Of a DNA stretch of 64,000 nucleotides, positions 1 through 7,781 are shown piece by piece (position 1 is the first letter of the stretch; the number at the start of each line of letters is the position of its first letter). A model generated the notes under the pieces. It was given only the letters and a program-made list of their open reading frames with translations. It searched no databases and was not told the DNA's origin. A program made the translations under genes and the position numbers. This DNA comes from Pseudomonas sp. gcc21 (GTDB lineage: Bacteria > Pseudomonadota > Gammaproteobacteria > Pseudomonadales > Pseudomonadaceae), in assembly GCF_012844345.1 (NCBI RefSeq), contig NZ_CP051625.1:1612001-1676000 (forward strand). The letters run 5' to 3'.

Positions 1-287
1 GCGAGGATCAACTTCAGACTGAGCAACATCGAAAAGTTACTGGAGAAAGGCGTCAGCAGATGTTTCCAGTAATTGGTCAACAGGCCGAACCCCGCGCCAT
101 ATAACACCAGCGCCACCAGATGAATCACCAACATGAACCGCCGGCGAACGGACTGGTCAAGCTCGCTGAGACTTTGCGCGGGCAGTTGTCTACTGGCCGG
201 CCATAAAACGAATATCTGAAAGAAGAGACTGCCGATAAAGGTGGCGGCAGCGAGCAGATGCAGCGTCTTGAGCGCGAGGTAGGTCAT
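1..287 (-). CDS. Partial integral membrane protein (CopD/DUF2269-like)
   Basis: Reading from an ATG at 287 the minus strand stays open to the window edge (95 codons), so the C-terminus is missing. The product begins with a hydrophobic helix carrying a histidine (around KTLHLLAAATFIG), then a short basic soluble stretch (SVRRRF), then a second long hydrophobic helix and the start of a third. A histidine in the first helix plus several short helices is typical of CopD-like or DUF2269 integral membrane proteins, some of which are linked to copper or haem. That family assignment is inference; the visible fact is a polytopic inner-membrane protein. Confidence 0.6.
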   Translation of the reverse strand, partial: MTYLALKTLHLLAAATFIGSLFFQIFVLWPASRQLPAQSLSELDQSVRRRFMLVIHLVALVLYGAGFGLLTNYWKHLLTPFSSNFSMLLSLKLIL

Positions 288-537
288 GTCAGGTCCATGG
301 AACGAGCAAAGCGTCAGGATACCGTAAACCGGTGGCGATTTTGAGGTTCAATCACGCGTTCCGGGGGAATAGGCTGGGGTGTTCTGCAGCGCATGGATCG
401 CCCTCTTTCACAGGCTCTGGCATTATCACAACTCATCCCTGGCCCGAATGGTCACAAGAAATGGAAGTTGATGTGCTCAACACCGATCGCCCCGCCAGCC
501 AGCTATCCGCCTGTCACTGCCTGACAGGGACAGCTGA

Positions 538-1329
538 ATGACACTCTCCCGCCTGTTTGGCCGCGTTGTACTGGCCTGGTGCCTGGGCTATCCGCTGGTC
601 ACGACCGCTGATCAACCCCTTACCCTGGCTGCCGCTTCGGATTTGCGTTTCGCGCTGGAGGAAATCATTCAGGCCTGGGATGCACAGTATCCGCAGCAGG
701 AAGTACGGGTCATTTATGGCTCCTCGGGGCGCTTCGCCACGCAGATACGCCAGGGCGCACCTTTTGATCTCTACCTGTCAGCTGACGCAACCTACGCGCT
801 TGCTCTGCATCAGGATGGCTTTACCGCCGGGCCACCGCAGCCCTACGCCATCGGACGAATCGTGTTGTGGAGCAAAGATAGTCGCTTGGCCGAGAAGGGC
901 CTCGAGGGGCTGGCGGTGTCTCCGCCCAAGCGCCTGGCTATCGCCCGGCCATCACATGCGCCCTATGGCGCCAGGGCACAGGAAGCCTTGCAGGCAATTG
1001 GCGCCTGGACGACGGTTGAGCCGCATCTGGTCTACGGGGAGAACATATCCGGCACCGCGCAAATGGCAGAATCGGGCGCGGCGGAGGCAGCGATCATTGC
1101 GCTGTCTCTCGCCCTGCATCCGGGCATGCAACGACAGGGGCATTACCAACTCATCGATGACCGTCTGCATGCTCCATTGCTACAAGCAATGGTCGTGACG
1201 CGTCGCGCAGCGGACAATGCCAACGCAGAGCGACTGGCCCGGTTCATTCGCGCCCCTGCCGCGCAGAAGATTCTGGAGAAATACGGTTTCGCCGCTCCGC
1301 CTGAAAGCCTGGCGCTACCCGCGCCGTAA
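538..1329 (+). CDS. modA: Molybdate ABC transporter periplasmic binding protein
   Basis: 263 residues. A hydrophobic signal peptide ends near residue 25, followed by the ModA opening LTLAAASDLRFALEEI and the oxyanion-binding segment YGSSGRFATQI. The later YGENISGTAQMAESGAAEAA segment matches the second half of the ModA ligand site. In the family this protein captures molybdate (or tungstate) in the periplasm and hands it to ModB. It is first in a modA-modB-modC run on one strand. An AGGGACAG ribosome-binding sequence precedes the ATG. No ModE-type palindrome was recognised upstream. It is functionally linked to the molybdenum cofactor genes 2-5 kb downstream. Confidence 0.93.
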   Translation: MTLSRLFGRVVLAWCLGYPLVTTADQPLTLAAASDLRFALEEIIQAWDAQYPQQEVRVIYGSSGRFATQIRQGAPFDLYLSADATYALALHQDGFTAGPPQPYAIGRIVLWSKDSRLAEKGLEGLAVSPPKRLAIARPSHAPYGARAQEALQAIGAWTTVEPHLVYGENISGTAQMAESGAAEAAIIALSLALHPGMQRQGHYQLIDDRLHAPLLQAMVVTRRAADNANAERLARFIRAPAAQKILEKYGFAAPPESLALPAP

Positions 1330-1380
1330 GCCAAGCGGCTATCATGATCCGATGACTGATTTTCTGCCCGTATCGCCACG

Positions 1381-2070
1381 ATGCTGACGCTCAGCCCGGA
1401 AGACTGGACCGCCATAGGCGTGACCCTGCGCCTATGCCTGTTTACCACGCTGATTCTGCTGGCTTTGGGCACTCCCATAGCGTTATGGCTAGCGGCAGGT
1501 AACAGCCGCCTGCGTTCGGTTGTTCAAGCACTGGTTGCGTTGCCGCTGGTGCTGCCACCCACGGTACTCGGCTTCTATTTGCTGTTGACGCTTGGCCCGC
1601 AGGGATGGGTCGGCGGGACGCTACAGAAACTGGGATTCGACCATTTGGCTTTCAGCTTCACCGGTATTCTCATCGGCTCGGTAATTTATTCCCTGCCCTT
1701 TACGGTGCAGCCCTTGCAGCAGGCATTCCGACAGGCTGGTCGGCGCCCGCTGCACGTGGCAGCCTCGCTCGGAGCCGGTCCGCTGGATCGCTTTCTCAGC
1801 ATAACCTTGCCGCTTGCCCGCAGCGGCTTTGTGATGGCTGCGACCCTTACCTTCGCTCATACGCTGGGCGAGTTCGGCGTCATTTTGATGATCGGCGGCA
1901 GTATTCCCGGCGAGACCCACGTGCTCTCGACCACGATTTTCGCGCACGCAGAAGCCATGAATTACGCGGCAGCACACCGGCTATCCCTGCTGCTTATCGG
2001 CGCAGCCTTTGCCGTGCTGTTTGTTGTTTATCGGGTTAACGGCGGCCGGACCCCGGCGGTGCAGGCATGA
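1381..2070 (+). CDS. modB: Molybdate ABC transporter permease
   Basis: 229 residues with about five transmembrane helices. It carries the permease EAA-loop signature that contacts the ATPase (AASLGAGPLDRFLSITLPLA) and the ModB-typical segment HTLGEFGVILMIGGSIPGET. It forms the inner-membrane channel for molybdate. It starts 51 bases after modA and its stop codon overlaps the modC start by four bases (ATGA), which indicates translational coupling of the permease and ATPase. Confidence 0.93.
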   Translation: MLTLSPEDWTAIGVTLRLCLFTTLILLALGTPIALWLAAGNSRLRSVVQALVALPLVLPPTVLGFYLLLTLGPQGWVGGTLQKLGFDHLAFSFTGILIGSVIYSLPFTVQPLQQAFRQAGRRPLHVAASLGAGPLDRFLSITLPLARSGFVMAATLTFAHTLGEFGVILMIGGSIPGETHVLSTTIFAHAEAMNYAAAHRLSLLLIGAAFAVLFVVYRVNGGRTPAVQA

Positions 2071-3131
2071 CGCTACAGGTGAACGCAGCGCTCAGGTTCC
2101 CCGGCTTTGTTCTGGATGTTAACGCGACCCTCCCTACACAGGGCGTGACAGCAATCTTTGGCCGGTCCGGTTGTGGCAAAACCAGCCTGCTGCGCATCAT
2201 TGCCGGCATTGAGCGCTGCGCCAATGCAGAGGTTCGCTTTGCAGATCAAATCTGGCAAAGCGGCCGACGTTTCGTCCCGTTGGAGCGCCGACGCATCGGA
2301 CTGGTGTTTCAGGAAGCCTCGCTACTACCGCATCTCGGCGTGCACGAGAACCTGCTTTACGGCTACCAGCGCACGCCAAAACAGCTGCGTCGACTCGAGC
2401 CCGGCGAGGCCATCGAACAACTGGGGCTTGCGCCGCTGCTGCAGCGGCAGATACATCAACTGTCCGGCGGGGAGCGCCAACGCATCGCTCTGGGACGGGC
2501 CCTGCTGAGTAGTCCGCAGTTGCTGCTGCTGGACGAGCCGCTCTCCGCGCTGGACGCGTCCAGCAAGCGCGACATCCTGCCCTACATCGAGCGGCTGGCC
2601 AGTCATTCTGACGTGCCGGTCATCTATGTAAGTCATGCAGCCAGCGAAATCGAGCGGCTGGCGGATCAGGTAGTGTTCATGCGTGATGGGCACATTGACG
2701 CCGTCGAATCGCTCCAGCAGGCACTGGCTCGCCCGGATTCGCCCCTGTTCAGTGACGACGGTCCTGCCACAGTCCTGCATGGTCAACTCAAGCCTGCTGA
2801 CCACACCGGTCTGGCTCACTTCCAGACCGGCTCACTGACCCTGCGTCTACCCCAAGTACCGGGCCCTACGACCAGTGTCAGGCTGCGTATCAAGGCCCGC
2901 GACGTCAGTCTGGCGCTGGACCCACCGCAGCGCATCAGTATCCTCAATCACTTGCCCATGCGTATCCAGCAAATCCGCCCTGCCATCGACGGCCGGGTCA
3001 TTATCGAGGGGAGCCTGGCTGACGGACAAACGCTGCTGTCCGAGATAAGTCACTGGTCCTGCCAGCAGCTAGAGTTGCGCGCTAACAGCCAGGTGTTCGC
3101 GCTGATCAAGGCGGTCTCCCTGCTGGACTAA
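2067..3131 (+). CDS. modC: Molybdate ABC transporter ATP-binding protein
   Basis: 354 residues. The ABC ATPase domain shows Walker A GRSGCGKT at residues 32-39, the signature LSGGERQR near 132 and Walker B LLLLDEP near 152. The C-terminal ~70 residues (about 285-350) fit the molybdate-binding TOBE domain that is specific to ModC among ABC ATPases. It energises ModB. Its start overlaps the modB stop (ATGA). It is the last gene of the transporter operon. Confidence 0.93.
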   Translation: MTLQVNAALRFPGFVLDVNATLPTQGVTAIFGRSGCGKTSLLRIIAGIERCANAEVRFADQIWQSGRRFVPLERRRIGLVFQEASLLPHLGVHENLLYGYQRTPKQLRRLEPGEAIEQLGLAPLLQRQIHQLSGGERQRIALGRALLSSPQLLLLDEPLSALDASSKRDILPYIERLASHSDVPVIYVSHAASEIERLADQVVFMRDGHIDAVESLQQALARPDSPLFSDDGPATVLHGQLKPADHTGLAHFQTGSLTLRLPQVPGPTTSVRLRIKARDVSLALDPPQRISILNHLPMRIQQIRPAIDGRVIIEGSLADGQTLLSEISHWSCQQLELRANSQVFALIKAVSLLD

Positions 3132-3314
3132 CCTGCCAACCACCCGACATCCCGCCGCCTCGGCACCGCCTGGCCTTCGGGTGGCTAGCATTCGTGGCTC
3201 AAGCGATTCCCCGCGGCTCGCCGATCACCTAGAGAGTTCAACACTTCATGCCTTGTCGTGACTAAACTCACTCACGAACGACCACTTTATTGAACTGATC
3301 CGCAAATGTACAAA

Positions 3315-3342
3315 ATGACAAAACATATCACTTCGATACAAC
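3315..3342 (+). promoter_or_regulatory. Possible sigma-70 promoter for the secreted hydrolase
   Basis: ATGACA at 3315-3320 and TACAAC at 3337-3342 are separated by 16 bases in an AT-rich patch of an otherwise GC-rich stretch. They lie about 170 bases upstream of the hydrolase start, so a long leader would result. The -10 match is modest. The rest of the 378-base gap after modC (3132-3509) holds no gene that I can support. Confidence 0.3.
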
Positions 3343-3416
3343 TATAGTTGAGGCGTCGCCCCGCCCGAGGTTCCGATTGCCGGGTGGCGATGTTGGCCAA
3401 TATGCTTTCTCGCGCC

Positions 3417-3454
3417 TCAGCGCTCGCCGGGCAAGCAAGCCCTGCCAGCGCTGA
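3417..3454 (+). repeat. Inverted repeat (hairpin) in the hydrolase leader
   Basis: Two 16-base arms, TCAGCGCTCGCCGGGC at 3417-3432 and GCCCTGCCAGCGCTGA at 3439-3454, pair with two mismatches around a six-base AAGCAA loop. The hairpin ends 55 bases before the hydrolase ATG. It has no run of T after it, so it is not a classic terminator. It could act in the 5' leader or be a REP-like palindrome. Confidence 0.6.
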
Positions 3455-3509
3455 CGCCTCCGGATACGTGGCCATCCCTAATATTTTTAATCTAATAAGG
3501 AGGACATCC

Positions 3510-4379
3510 ATGTCCGTAGGAATCGCAATGAAAAAGGCCCTGATAATGGGGCTCTGCATCGGATTGCTGCCTTTGCACGCCGCTGCTTTCAACCCGCCGA
3601 CCAACCCACCGACTGATCCAACGGATCCGACTGACCCACCACCCTCGACAGGCACGCCATTGCCGCCTGTATCCAGCGTAGAGAGGGACGGCCCCTATCA
3701 GGTCACCATCGACAAGAACACCGGGCCTTCGCGTCAGGGATGGGTAGCACGTCCGGCCACACTTGGCGAAAACGGCGTTCAGCACCCGATATTCATCTGG
3801 GGTCCCGGCGCTGGCTCCACGCCAAGCAGCTATGAAGACCATCTGCGCCGTATCGCATCACATGGCTTCGTGGTGTATTCCGAGGTTTCCAGCAGTTCCG
3901 GCGACGAAATGACCGATGCGATGGATTGGCTGATTGAGCAGAATGACAGCACGCGCAGCCCGTACCACGAAAAACTCGACACTGGCCGGATTGCAGCCGG
4001 TGGTCACTCACGCGGCTCAGTCGGTACGTTCGCAATCGGGGATGATCCACGTCTGACCACTACCATTCACGTCGCCGGCGGCTCATTCGACGGTCGTGGC
4101 TCAAGCAATTTGCGTAAGCCTGCTGCCTACATCTGTGGAGAGGATGACACCCTGGCAACACCGAACTGCGAGCGGGACTACGCCGCCACGCGCGTGCCCG
4201 TGTGGTTTACCGTCATAGATGATTCCAGCCATACCAGCGCGGCCCGCGACGGCCTGCCGATGATCGTGGCATGGTTGCGCTGGCATCTGGCCGGTGAGAC
4301 CGAGCGGCGCAGCATGTTTGTCGATCCGAGCTGTGAATTCTGTGGTCCCGGTTACGAGACAGAATACAAGAACTGGTAA
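3510..4379 (+). CDS. Secreted alpha/beta hydrolase, PETase/chlorophyllase-like
   Basis: 289 residues from the ATG preceded by AAGGAGG at optimal spacing; a second in-frame ATG lies six codons on. A signal peptide (ALIMGLCIGLLPLHAAAF) is followed by a Pro/Thr/Asp linker with TDP repeats at about residues 30-50. The fold shows an oxyanion segment PIFIWGPGAGS, nucleophile elbow GGHSRGS with Ser167, an acid near GEDDT (Asp212/213) and His241. Cysteines at 209 and 220, and 275 and 278, could form disulfides. The family (dienelactone hydrolase, polyester hydrolase, chlorophyllase-like) cleaves esters. Halopseudomonas species are known for polyester hydrolases, but this protein has Arg where those carry Met after the nucleophile, so the substrate is open. 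It is converging with moaA. Confidence 0.75.
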   Translation: MSVGIAMKKALIMGLCIGLLPLHAAAFNPPTNPPTDPTDPTDPPPSTGTPLPPVSSVERDGPYQVTIDKNTGPSRQGWVARPATLGENGVQHPIFIWGPGAGSTPSSYEDHLRRIASHGFVVYSEVSSSSGDEMTDAMDWLIEQNDSTRSPYHEKLDTGRIAAGGHSRGSVGTFAIGDDPRLTTTIHVAGGSFDGRGSSNLRKPAAYICGEDDTLATPNCERDYAATRVPVWFTVIDDSSHTSAARDGLPMIVAWLRWHLAGETERRSMFVDPSCEFCGPGYETEYKNW

Positions 4380-4485
4380 GCAGCGAACGAGGCAGGATCG
4401 AAACCAAAGGGCCGAAGGACCGGCCTACTGCCCGCTCGATTACACTTTTGCCGGGCATCTGCCGCAAACGGTATCCTTCGCGGCT

Positions 4486-5478
4486 TCACCCCCCCGTCGC
4501 GTTCATGAAACGCACCAGCTGAACCTCATTCACATCAAACTCGTGTTTCTCCGGCTTGTACTGTAGGCCATTACGGATAGCGCGCAGGATGGGTTCATCC
4601 GATTCAGGATGCCGACGCGCCAGCGCCCGCAAATCGATCGAGTTCTCATGCCCCAGGCACAGCAGTAACCGCCCTTCAACCGTCATGCGAACGCGGTTGC
4701 AGGTCGCACAAAAGTTATTCGAATGCGGCGATATAAACCCGATCCGGCTTTCAGGAAAACCTTCCACACGCGCATACCGCGCGGGGCCGCCGCTACTTTC
4801 GGCACTGTCGATGAGGCGATAGCGCTGCTCGATCATCTCGCGCACTTCGCTGCTCGAGCAGAAAGCTTCACCACGGGAGCGCCCCACGTCACCCAGCGGC
4901 ATTTCTTCGATGAAGGTGATATCCATGCCACGGTCGAGGGCGTATTCCACCAGAGCCGGAACTTCGTCTGCGTTGCGACCCTTCATCACCACCGTGTTGA
5001 GCTTCAGGCGTTCGAACCCCGCGGTGCGCGCCGCCTCGATACCGTCCAGCACTTTCTGCAGTTGCCCGGTGCGGGTAATAGCGTGGAATTTATCCTCGTC
5101 CAGGCTATCCAGACTGATATTCAGACGCTTTACGCCGGCTCTGGCTAGCGGCTCGGCCATGCTGACCAGCTGCGAACCATTGGTGGTCATCACCAGTTCT
5201 TTCAGTCCTGGCAAAGCCGCAATCTCTTCACACAACCAGAGCACGCCCTTGCGTACCAGAGGCTCACCCCCGGTAAGGCGAATTTTGCTTACGCCCAGAT
5301 TTACAAAGAGTCGCGCCAGTCGCAATTGCTCTTCCAGGGTCAGAATCTGCTGACGGGGCAGGAAGGTCATGTCCTCGGCCATGCAATACACACAGCGGAA
5401 ATCACAGCGATCAGTGACCGACATCCGCAAGTACTCGATATGCCGGCCCAACCCGTCCTGCATCTGTGTATCAGCCAT
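4486..5478 (-). CDS. moaA: GTP 3',8-cyclase (molybdenum cofactor step 1)
   Basis: 330 residues, full length. The radical-SAM cluster is C25-x3-C29-x2-C32 (CDFRCVYC), the SAM-binding GGEP is at about 70-73, and the second 4Fe-4S cluster is C257, C260 and C274 ([10 protein letters not shown]... to LLLC). The protein ends in the essential Gly-Gly. It converts GTP to 3',8-cyclo-GTP, which MoaC turns into cyclic pyranopterin monophosphate. It lies 105 bases downstream of moaE on the same strand, so it is probably the last gene of moaC-moaD-moaE-moaA. Confidence 0.95.
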   Translation of the reverse strand: MADTQMQDGLGRHIEYLRMSVTDRCDFRCVYCMAEDMTFLPRQQILTLEEQLRLARLFVNLGVSKIRLTGGEPLVRKGVLWLCEEIAALPGLKELVMTTNGSQLVSMAEPLARAGVKRLNISLDSLDEDKFHAITRTGQLQKVLDGIEAARTAGFERLKLNTVVMKGRNADEVPALVEYALDRGMDITFIEEMPLGDVGRSRGEAFCSSSEVREMIEQRYRLIDSAESSGGPARYARVEGFPESRIGFISPHSNNFCATCNRVRMTVEGRLLLCLGHENSIDLRALARRHPESDEPILRAIRNGLQYKPEKHEFDVNEVQLVRFMNATGG

Positions 5479-5583
5479 AGATTGCTTCCCCGCTCAAACA
5501 GTCAGCTACTTCCGGACTGCCCAGCTTGTTGAATGTGATCGGATAACTCTTGGATGCCCCGGCATCGGGCTTGTTCCACAGCC

Positions 5584-6042
5584 TCACTGCGCTGCGTTCC
5601 ACTTGTCCAGAGCCACGTTGTCGCTGTCGCGGGCTTCAACCCATCGAGGGCCCGCGCCGGTATCCTCCTTCTTCCAGAAGGGAGCCCGGGTCTTGAGATA
5701 GTCGATGACATAGTGGCTTGCCTGGAAAGCCGCGTCACGGTGCGCCGAAGTAACCCCGACAAAAACGATCGGCTCGCCGGGCTTAAGGCGGCCGACACGG
5801 TGCAGGATATCGAGACGTATCAGGGGCCAGCGCCGGCAAGCCTCGTCAGTTATTTTCTGCAAGGCTTTTTCGGTCATGCCCGGATAGTGCTCGAGCAGCA
5901 TACCCGCCACCTCCTCACCATCGTTGAAGTCCCTCACATAGCCGACAAAGGCCACGCTGGCACCTACGCCGGCATGCCGACCATGCAGCGCGTTGAGCAT
6001 CTGGCCCGGGTCAAAGGTTTCGGTCTGGACCTGAATCGCCAT
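5584..6042 (-). CDS. moaE: Molybdopterin synthase large subunit
   Basis: 152 residues. It shows GASVAFVGYVRDFN, LEHYPGMTEKAL, the HRVGRLKPGEPIVFVGV core and FWKKE, the lysine pair that forms the active site in MoaE. With MoaD it inserts two sulfurs into cyclic pyranopterin monophosphate to make molybdopterin. Its ATG follows the moaD stop by one base, so the two subunits are probably made together. Confidence 0.94.
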   Translation of the reverse strand: MAIQVQTETFDPGQMLNALHGRHAGVGASVAFVGYVRDFNDGEEVAGMLLEHYPGMTEKALQKITDEACRRWPLIRLDILHRVGRLKPGEPIVFVGVTSAHRDAAFQASHYVIDYLKTRAPFWKKEDTGAGPRWVEARDSDNVALDKWNAAQ

Positions 6043-6043
6043 T

Positions 6044-6292
6044 TCAACCTCCGGTCACGGGCGGAAAAAACGCCACCTCGTCGCCATCACGTAGCGGCTC
6101 CTGGAGGTCGCACATGTCCTGATTGCGCGCGCACATCAATCGCCGTTCAGCCAGCACGCTCCAGTCTTCCCCACGGGCTACCAACCGATCACGCAGCGCT
6201 TCAAGGCTGTCCAATCCGTCATCCCAGGGGAGCTGTTCCTGATCCCTACCGAGCACTTCCCGGTAACGAGCAAAAAACTGTACGGTGATCAC
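6044..6292 (-). CDS. moaD: Molybdopterin synthase sulfur-carrier subunit
   Basis: 82 residues from a GTG start chosen because it overlaps the moaC stop by four bases (GTGA) and gives the normal MoaD length. It has the ubiquitin-like opening [15 protein letters not shown], the [14 protein letters not shown] ending and the C-terminal Gly-Gly that carries the thiocarboxylate. A longer reading upstream would run through moaC and is not needed. It works as the sulfur donor to MoaE. Confidence 0.92.
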   Translation of the reverse strand: MITVQFFARYREVLGRDQEQLPWDDGLDSLEALRDRLVARGEDWSVLAERRLMCARNQDMCDLQEPLRDGDEVAFFPPVTGG

Positions 6293-6765
6293 TCTTCGTC
6301 TCCCGCCTGGTAGTGCCCGCTTTTGCCACCTAGCTTTTCCAGTAAACGGGTAGATTCGATGACCATCCCGCGGTCGACTGCCTTGCACATGTCGTACAGC
6401 GTCAGCGCTGCCACGCTCGCGGCGGTCAGTGCTTCCATTTCGACCCCTGTCTGCCCGGCCAGCTTGCAACGGGCGCGAATACGCATTGCATCGGGCTCTT
6501 CGGCGATCAGCTCGACTTTTATGCCCGTCAATAATAATGGATGACACAACGGGATCAGTTCGTGGGTACGCTTGGCTGCCTGAATACCGGCAATCCGCGC
6601 AACGGCGAAGACATCGCCCTTCGGGTGTCCGCCGGACTGGATCAACTGCAAGGTCTCGGCACGCATCCGAACCAGACTTTCAGCTACCGCCTCACGGGCG
6701 GTAACGCTCTTGGCGGTGACATCGACCATATTGGCGTGCCCTTGGGCATCAAGGTGGGAAAGCAT
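6289..6765 (-). CDS. moaC: Cyclic pyranopterin monophosphate synthase
   Basis: 158 residues from the ATG at 6765, which follows AAAGGACA. It contains [29 protein letters not shown], the [13 protein letters not shown] motif and [22 protein letters not shown], which are the conserved MoaC blocks including active-site His, Glu and Asp residues. It produces cyclic pyranopterin monophosphate from the MoaA product. It is first in the minus-strand cluster and is coupled to moaD by a four-base overlap. Confidence 0.94.
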   Translation of the reverse strand: MLSHLDAQGHANMVDVTAKSVTAREAVAESLVRMRAETLQLIQSGGHPKGDVFAVARIAGIQAAKRTHELIPLCHPLLLTGIKVELIAEEPDAMRIRARCKLAGQTGVEMEALTAASVAALTLYDMCKAVDRGMVIESTRLLEKLGGKSGHYQAGDEE

Positions 6766-7007
6766 CTGTTGTCCTTTAGTGCAGCAAACTAGGTCCATCA
6801 CTTTAACCAAATGAGGCCGGGTACACACCCTCCTCGTCCGGATTATGGCGCGGCAGCGGGCGGAGCAGGAACCTCCGCTCCAGTCACGCATCTGACACCC
6901 ATATGCCCTATGCTTCGACCAGGCTCAGCGGCCGCTTTACCGGGAGGGATTGATTTCCTGCCGGCAAAGCGGCCATCATTAGCTGGTTTATCAACATGGC
7001 AATTCAC
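6766..7007. other. Divergent moaC-ahpC intergenic region
   Basis: This stretch carries the leader of moaC on the minus strand and the upstream part of the ahpC promoter region on the plus strand. I see no gene. I looked for a Moco-riboswitch-like multi-stem structure before moaC and could not support one by eye. Confidence 0.5.
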
Positions 7008-7044
7008 ATAGGCAAAAGCTATTCACTGGTTAGGCGAAATCAAT
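7008..7044 (+). promoter_or_regulatory. OxyR binding site upstream of ahpC
   Basis: Two 15-base OxyR elements separated by exactly seven bases. The first is ATAG (7008-7011), seven bases, CTAT (7019-7022). The second is TTAG (7030-7033), seven bases, CAAT (7041-7044). The known OxyR consensus is ATAG-N7-CTAT-N7-ATAG-N7-CTAT. The first element matches both ends fully and the second matches three of four bases at each end, with the expected internal A in both. The site abuts the predicted -35 of ahpC, the position where OxyR activates by contacting RNA polymerase. Confidence 0.85.
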
Positions 7045-7073
7045 TTCAAGGAGCCGGTTTCAGCACCTATCAT
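7045..7073 (+). promoter_or_regulatory. Predicted ahpC promoter
   Basis: A weak -35 (TTCAAG, 7045-7050) and a -10 (TATCAT, 7068-7073) are spaced 17 bases apart, directly downstream of the OxyR site and 45 bases before the ahpC ATG. A poor -35 beside a strong activator site fits an OxyR-dependent promoter. Confidence 0.5.
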
Positions 7074-7117
7074 TGCTCATGTCTTCTAACCAACCCGACT
7101 CATCAAGGAGTTACACG

Positions 7118-7681
7118 ATGTCCGTTATCAATACGCAAATCAAACCGTTCAAGGCCCAGGCATTCAAGCAGGGCGAATTCATCGAAGTAACTGAAGAAAG
7201 CCTGAAGGGCAAGTGGGCAGTATTTTTCTTCTACCCTGCTGACTTCACTTTCGTTTGCCCGACTGAGCTGGGTGACGTTGCTGACCATTACGAAGAGTTC
7301 CAGAAGATGGGCGTCGAGATCTACTCCGTTTCGACTGACACCCACTTCACTCACAAGGCATGGCACGACAGCTCCGAAACTATCGGCAAGATCCAGTACA
7401 CCATGATCGGTGACCCGACTGGCACCATCACCCGCAACTTCGACAACATGCGCGAAGACATGGGTCTGGCTGACCGCGGTACTTTCATCGTCGATCCTGA
7501 AGGCATCATCCAGGCCGTAGAAGTCACTGCAGAAGGCATCGGCCGTAACGCAGCTGACCTGCTGCGCAAGGTCAAGGCTGCCCAGTACGTTGCCGCCCAC
7601 CCAGGCGAAGTCTGCCCGGCCAAGTGGGAAGAAGGCTCCGCTACTCTGGCTCCTTCGCTGGACCTGGTAGGCAAGATCTAA
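7118..7681 (+). CDS. ahpC: Alkyl hydroperoxide reductase peroxiredoxin subunit
   Basis: 187 residues, the usual AhpC length. The peroxidatic cysteine is C47 in [13 protein letters not shown] and the resolving cysteine is C166 in PGEVCPAKW, so this is a typical two-Cys peroxiredoxin. It reduces hydrogen peroxide and organic peroxides in the cytoplasm and is recycled by AhpF. The ATG follows AAGGAG. It is preceded by an OxyR site and followed by a strong terminator, so ahpC should be made in excess of ahpF. Confidence 0.97.
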   Translation: MSVINTQIKPFKAQAFKQGEFIEVTEESLKGKWAVFFFYPADFTFVCPTELGDVADHYEEFQKMGVEIYSVSTDTHFTHKAWHDSSETIGKIQYTMIGDPTGTITRNFDNMREDMGLADRGTFIVDPEGIIQAVEVTAEGIGRNAADLLRKVKAAQYVAAHPGEVCPAKWEEGSATLAPSLDLVGKI

Positions 7682-7694
7682 GCAATGCCAGATA

Positions 7695-7746
7695 CCCGGC
7701 CCGCCGTGATGCCTCGCGCATCCGGTTGGCGGGCCGGGTTTTTTTC
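7695..7746 (+). terminator. Intrinsic terminator between ahpC and ahpF
   Basis: A perfect 11-base-pair GC stem (CCCGGCCCGCC at 7695-7705 with GGCGGGCCGGG at 7728-7738) is followed by an unbroken run of seven T. It lies between the ahpC stop and the ahpF start, so it should end or attenuate ahpC transcription before ahpF. Confidence 0.9.
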
Positions 7747-7781
7747 GCCCAAAATTTACCAATTTGACAAAGGACACGCAT

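Noticed and set aside
332..541. A 69-codon frame from GTG whose TGA overlaps the modA ATG.
   Set aside because: The start overlap resembles coupling, but the product has no recognisable features, begins at a GTG without a ribosome-binding site, and modA has its own AGGGACAG. It is more likely leader sequence.
6766..7007. A molybdenum-cofactor riboswitch upstream of moaC.
   Set aside because: No conserved multi-stem arrangement was recognised, and such riboswitches are not usual in pseudomonads. A covariance-model search would settle it.
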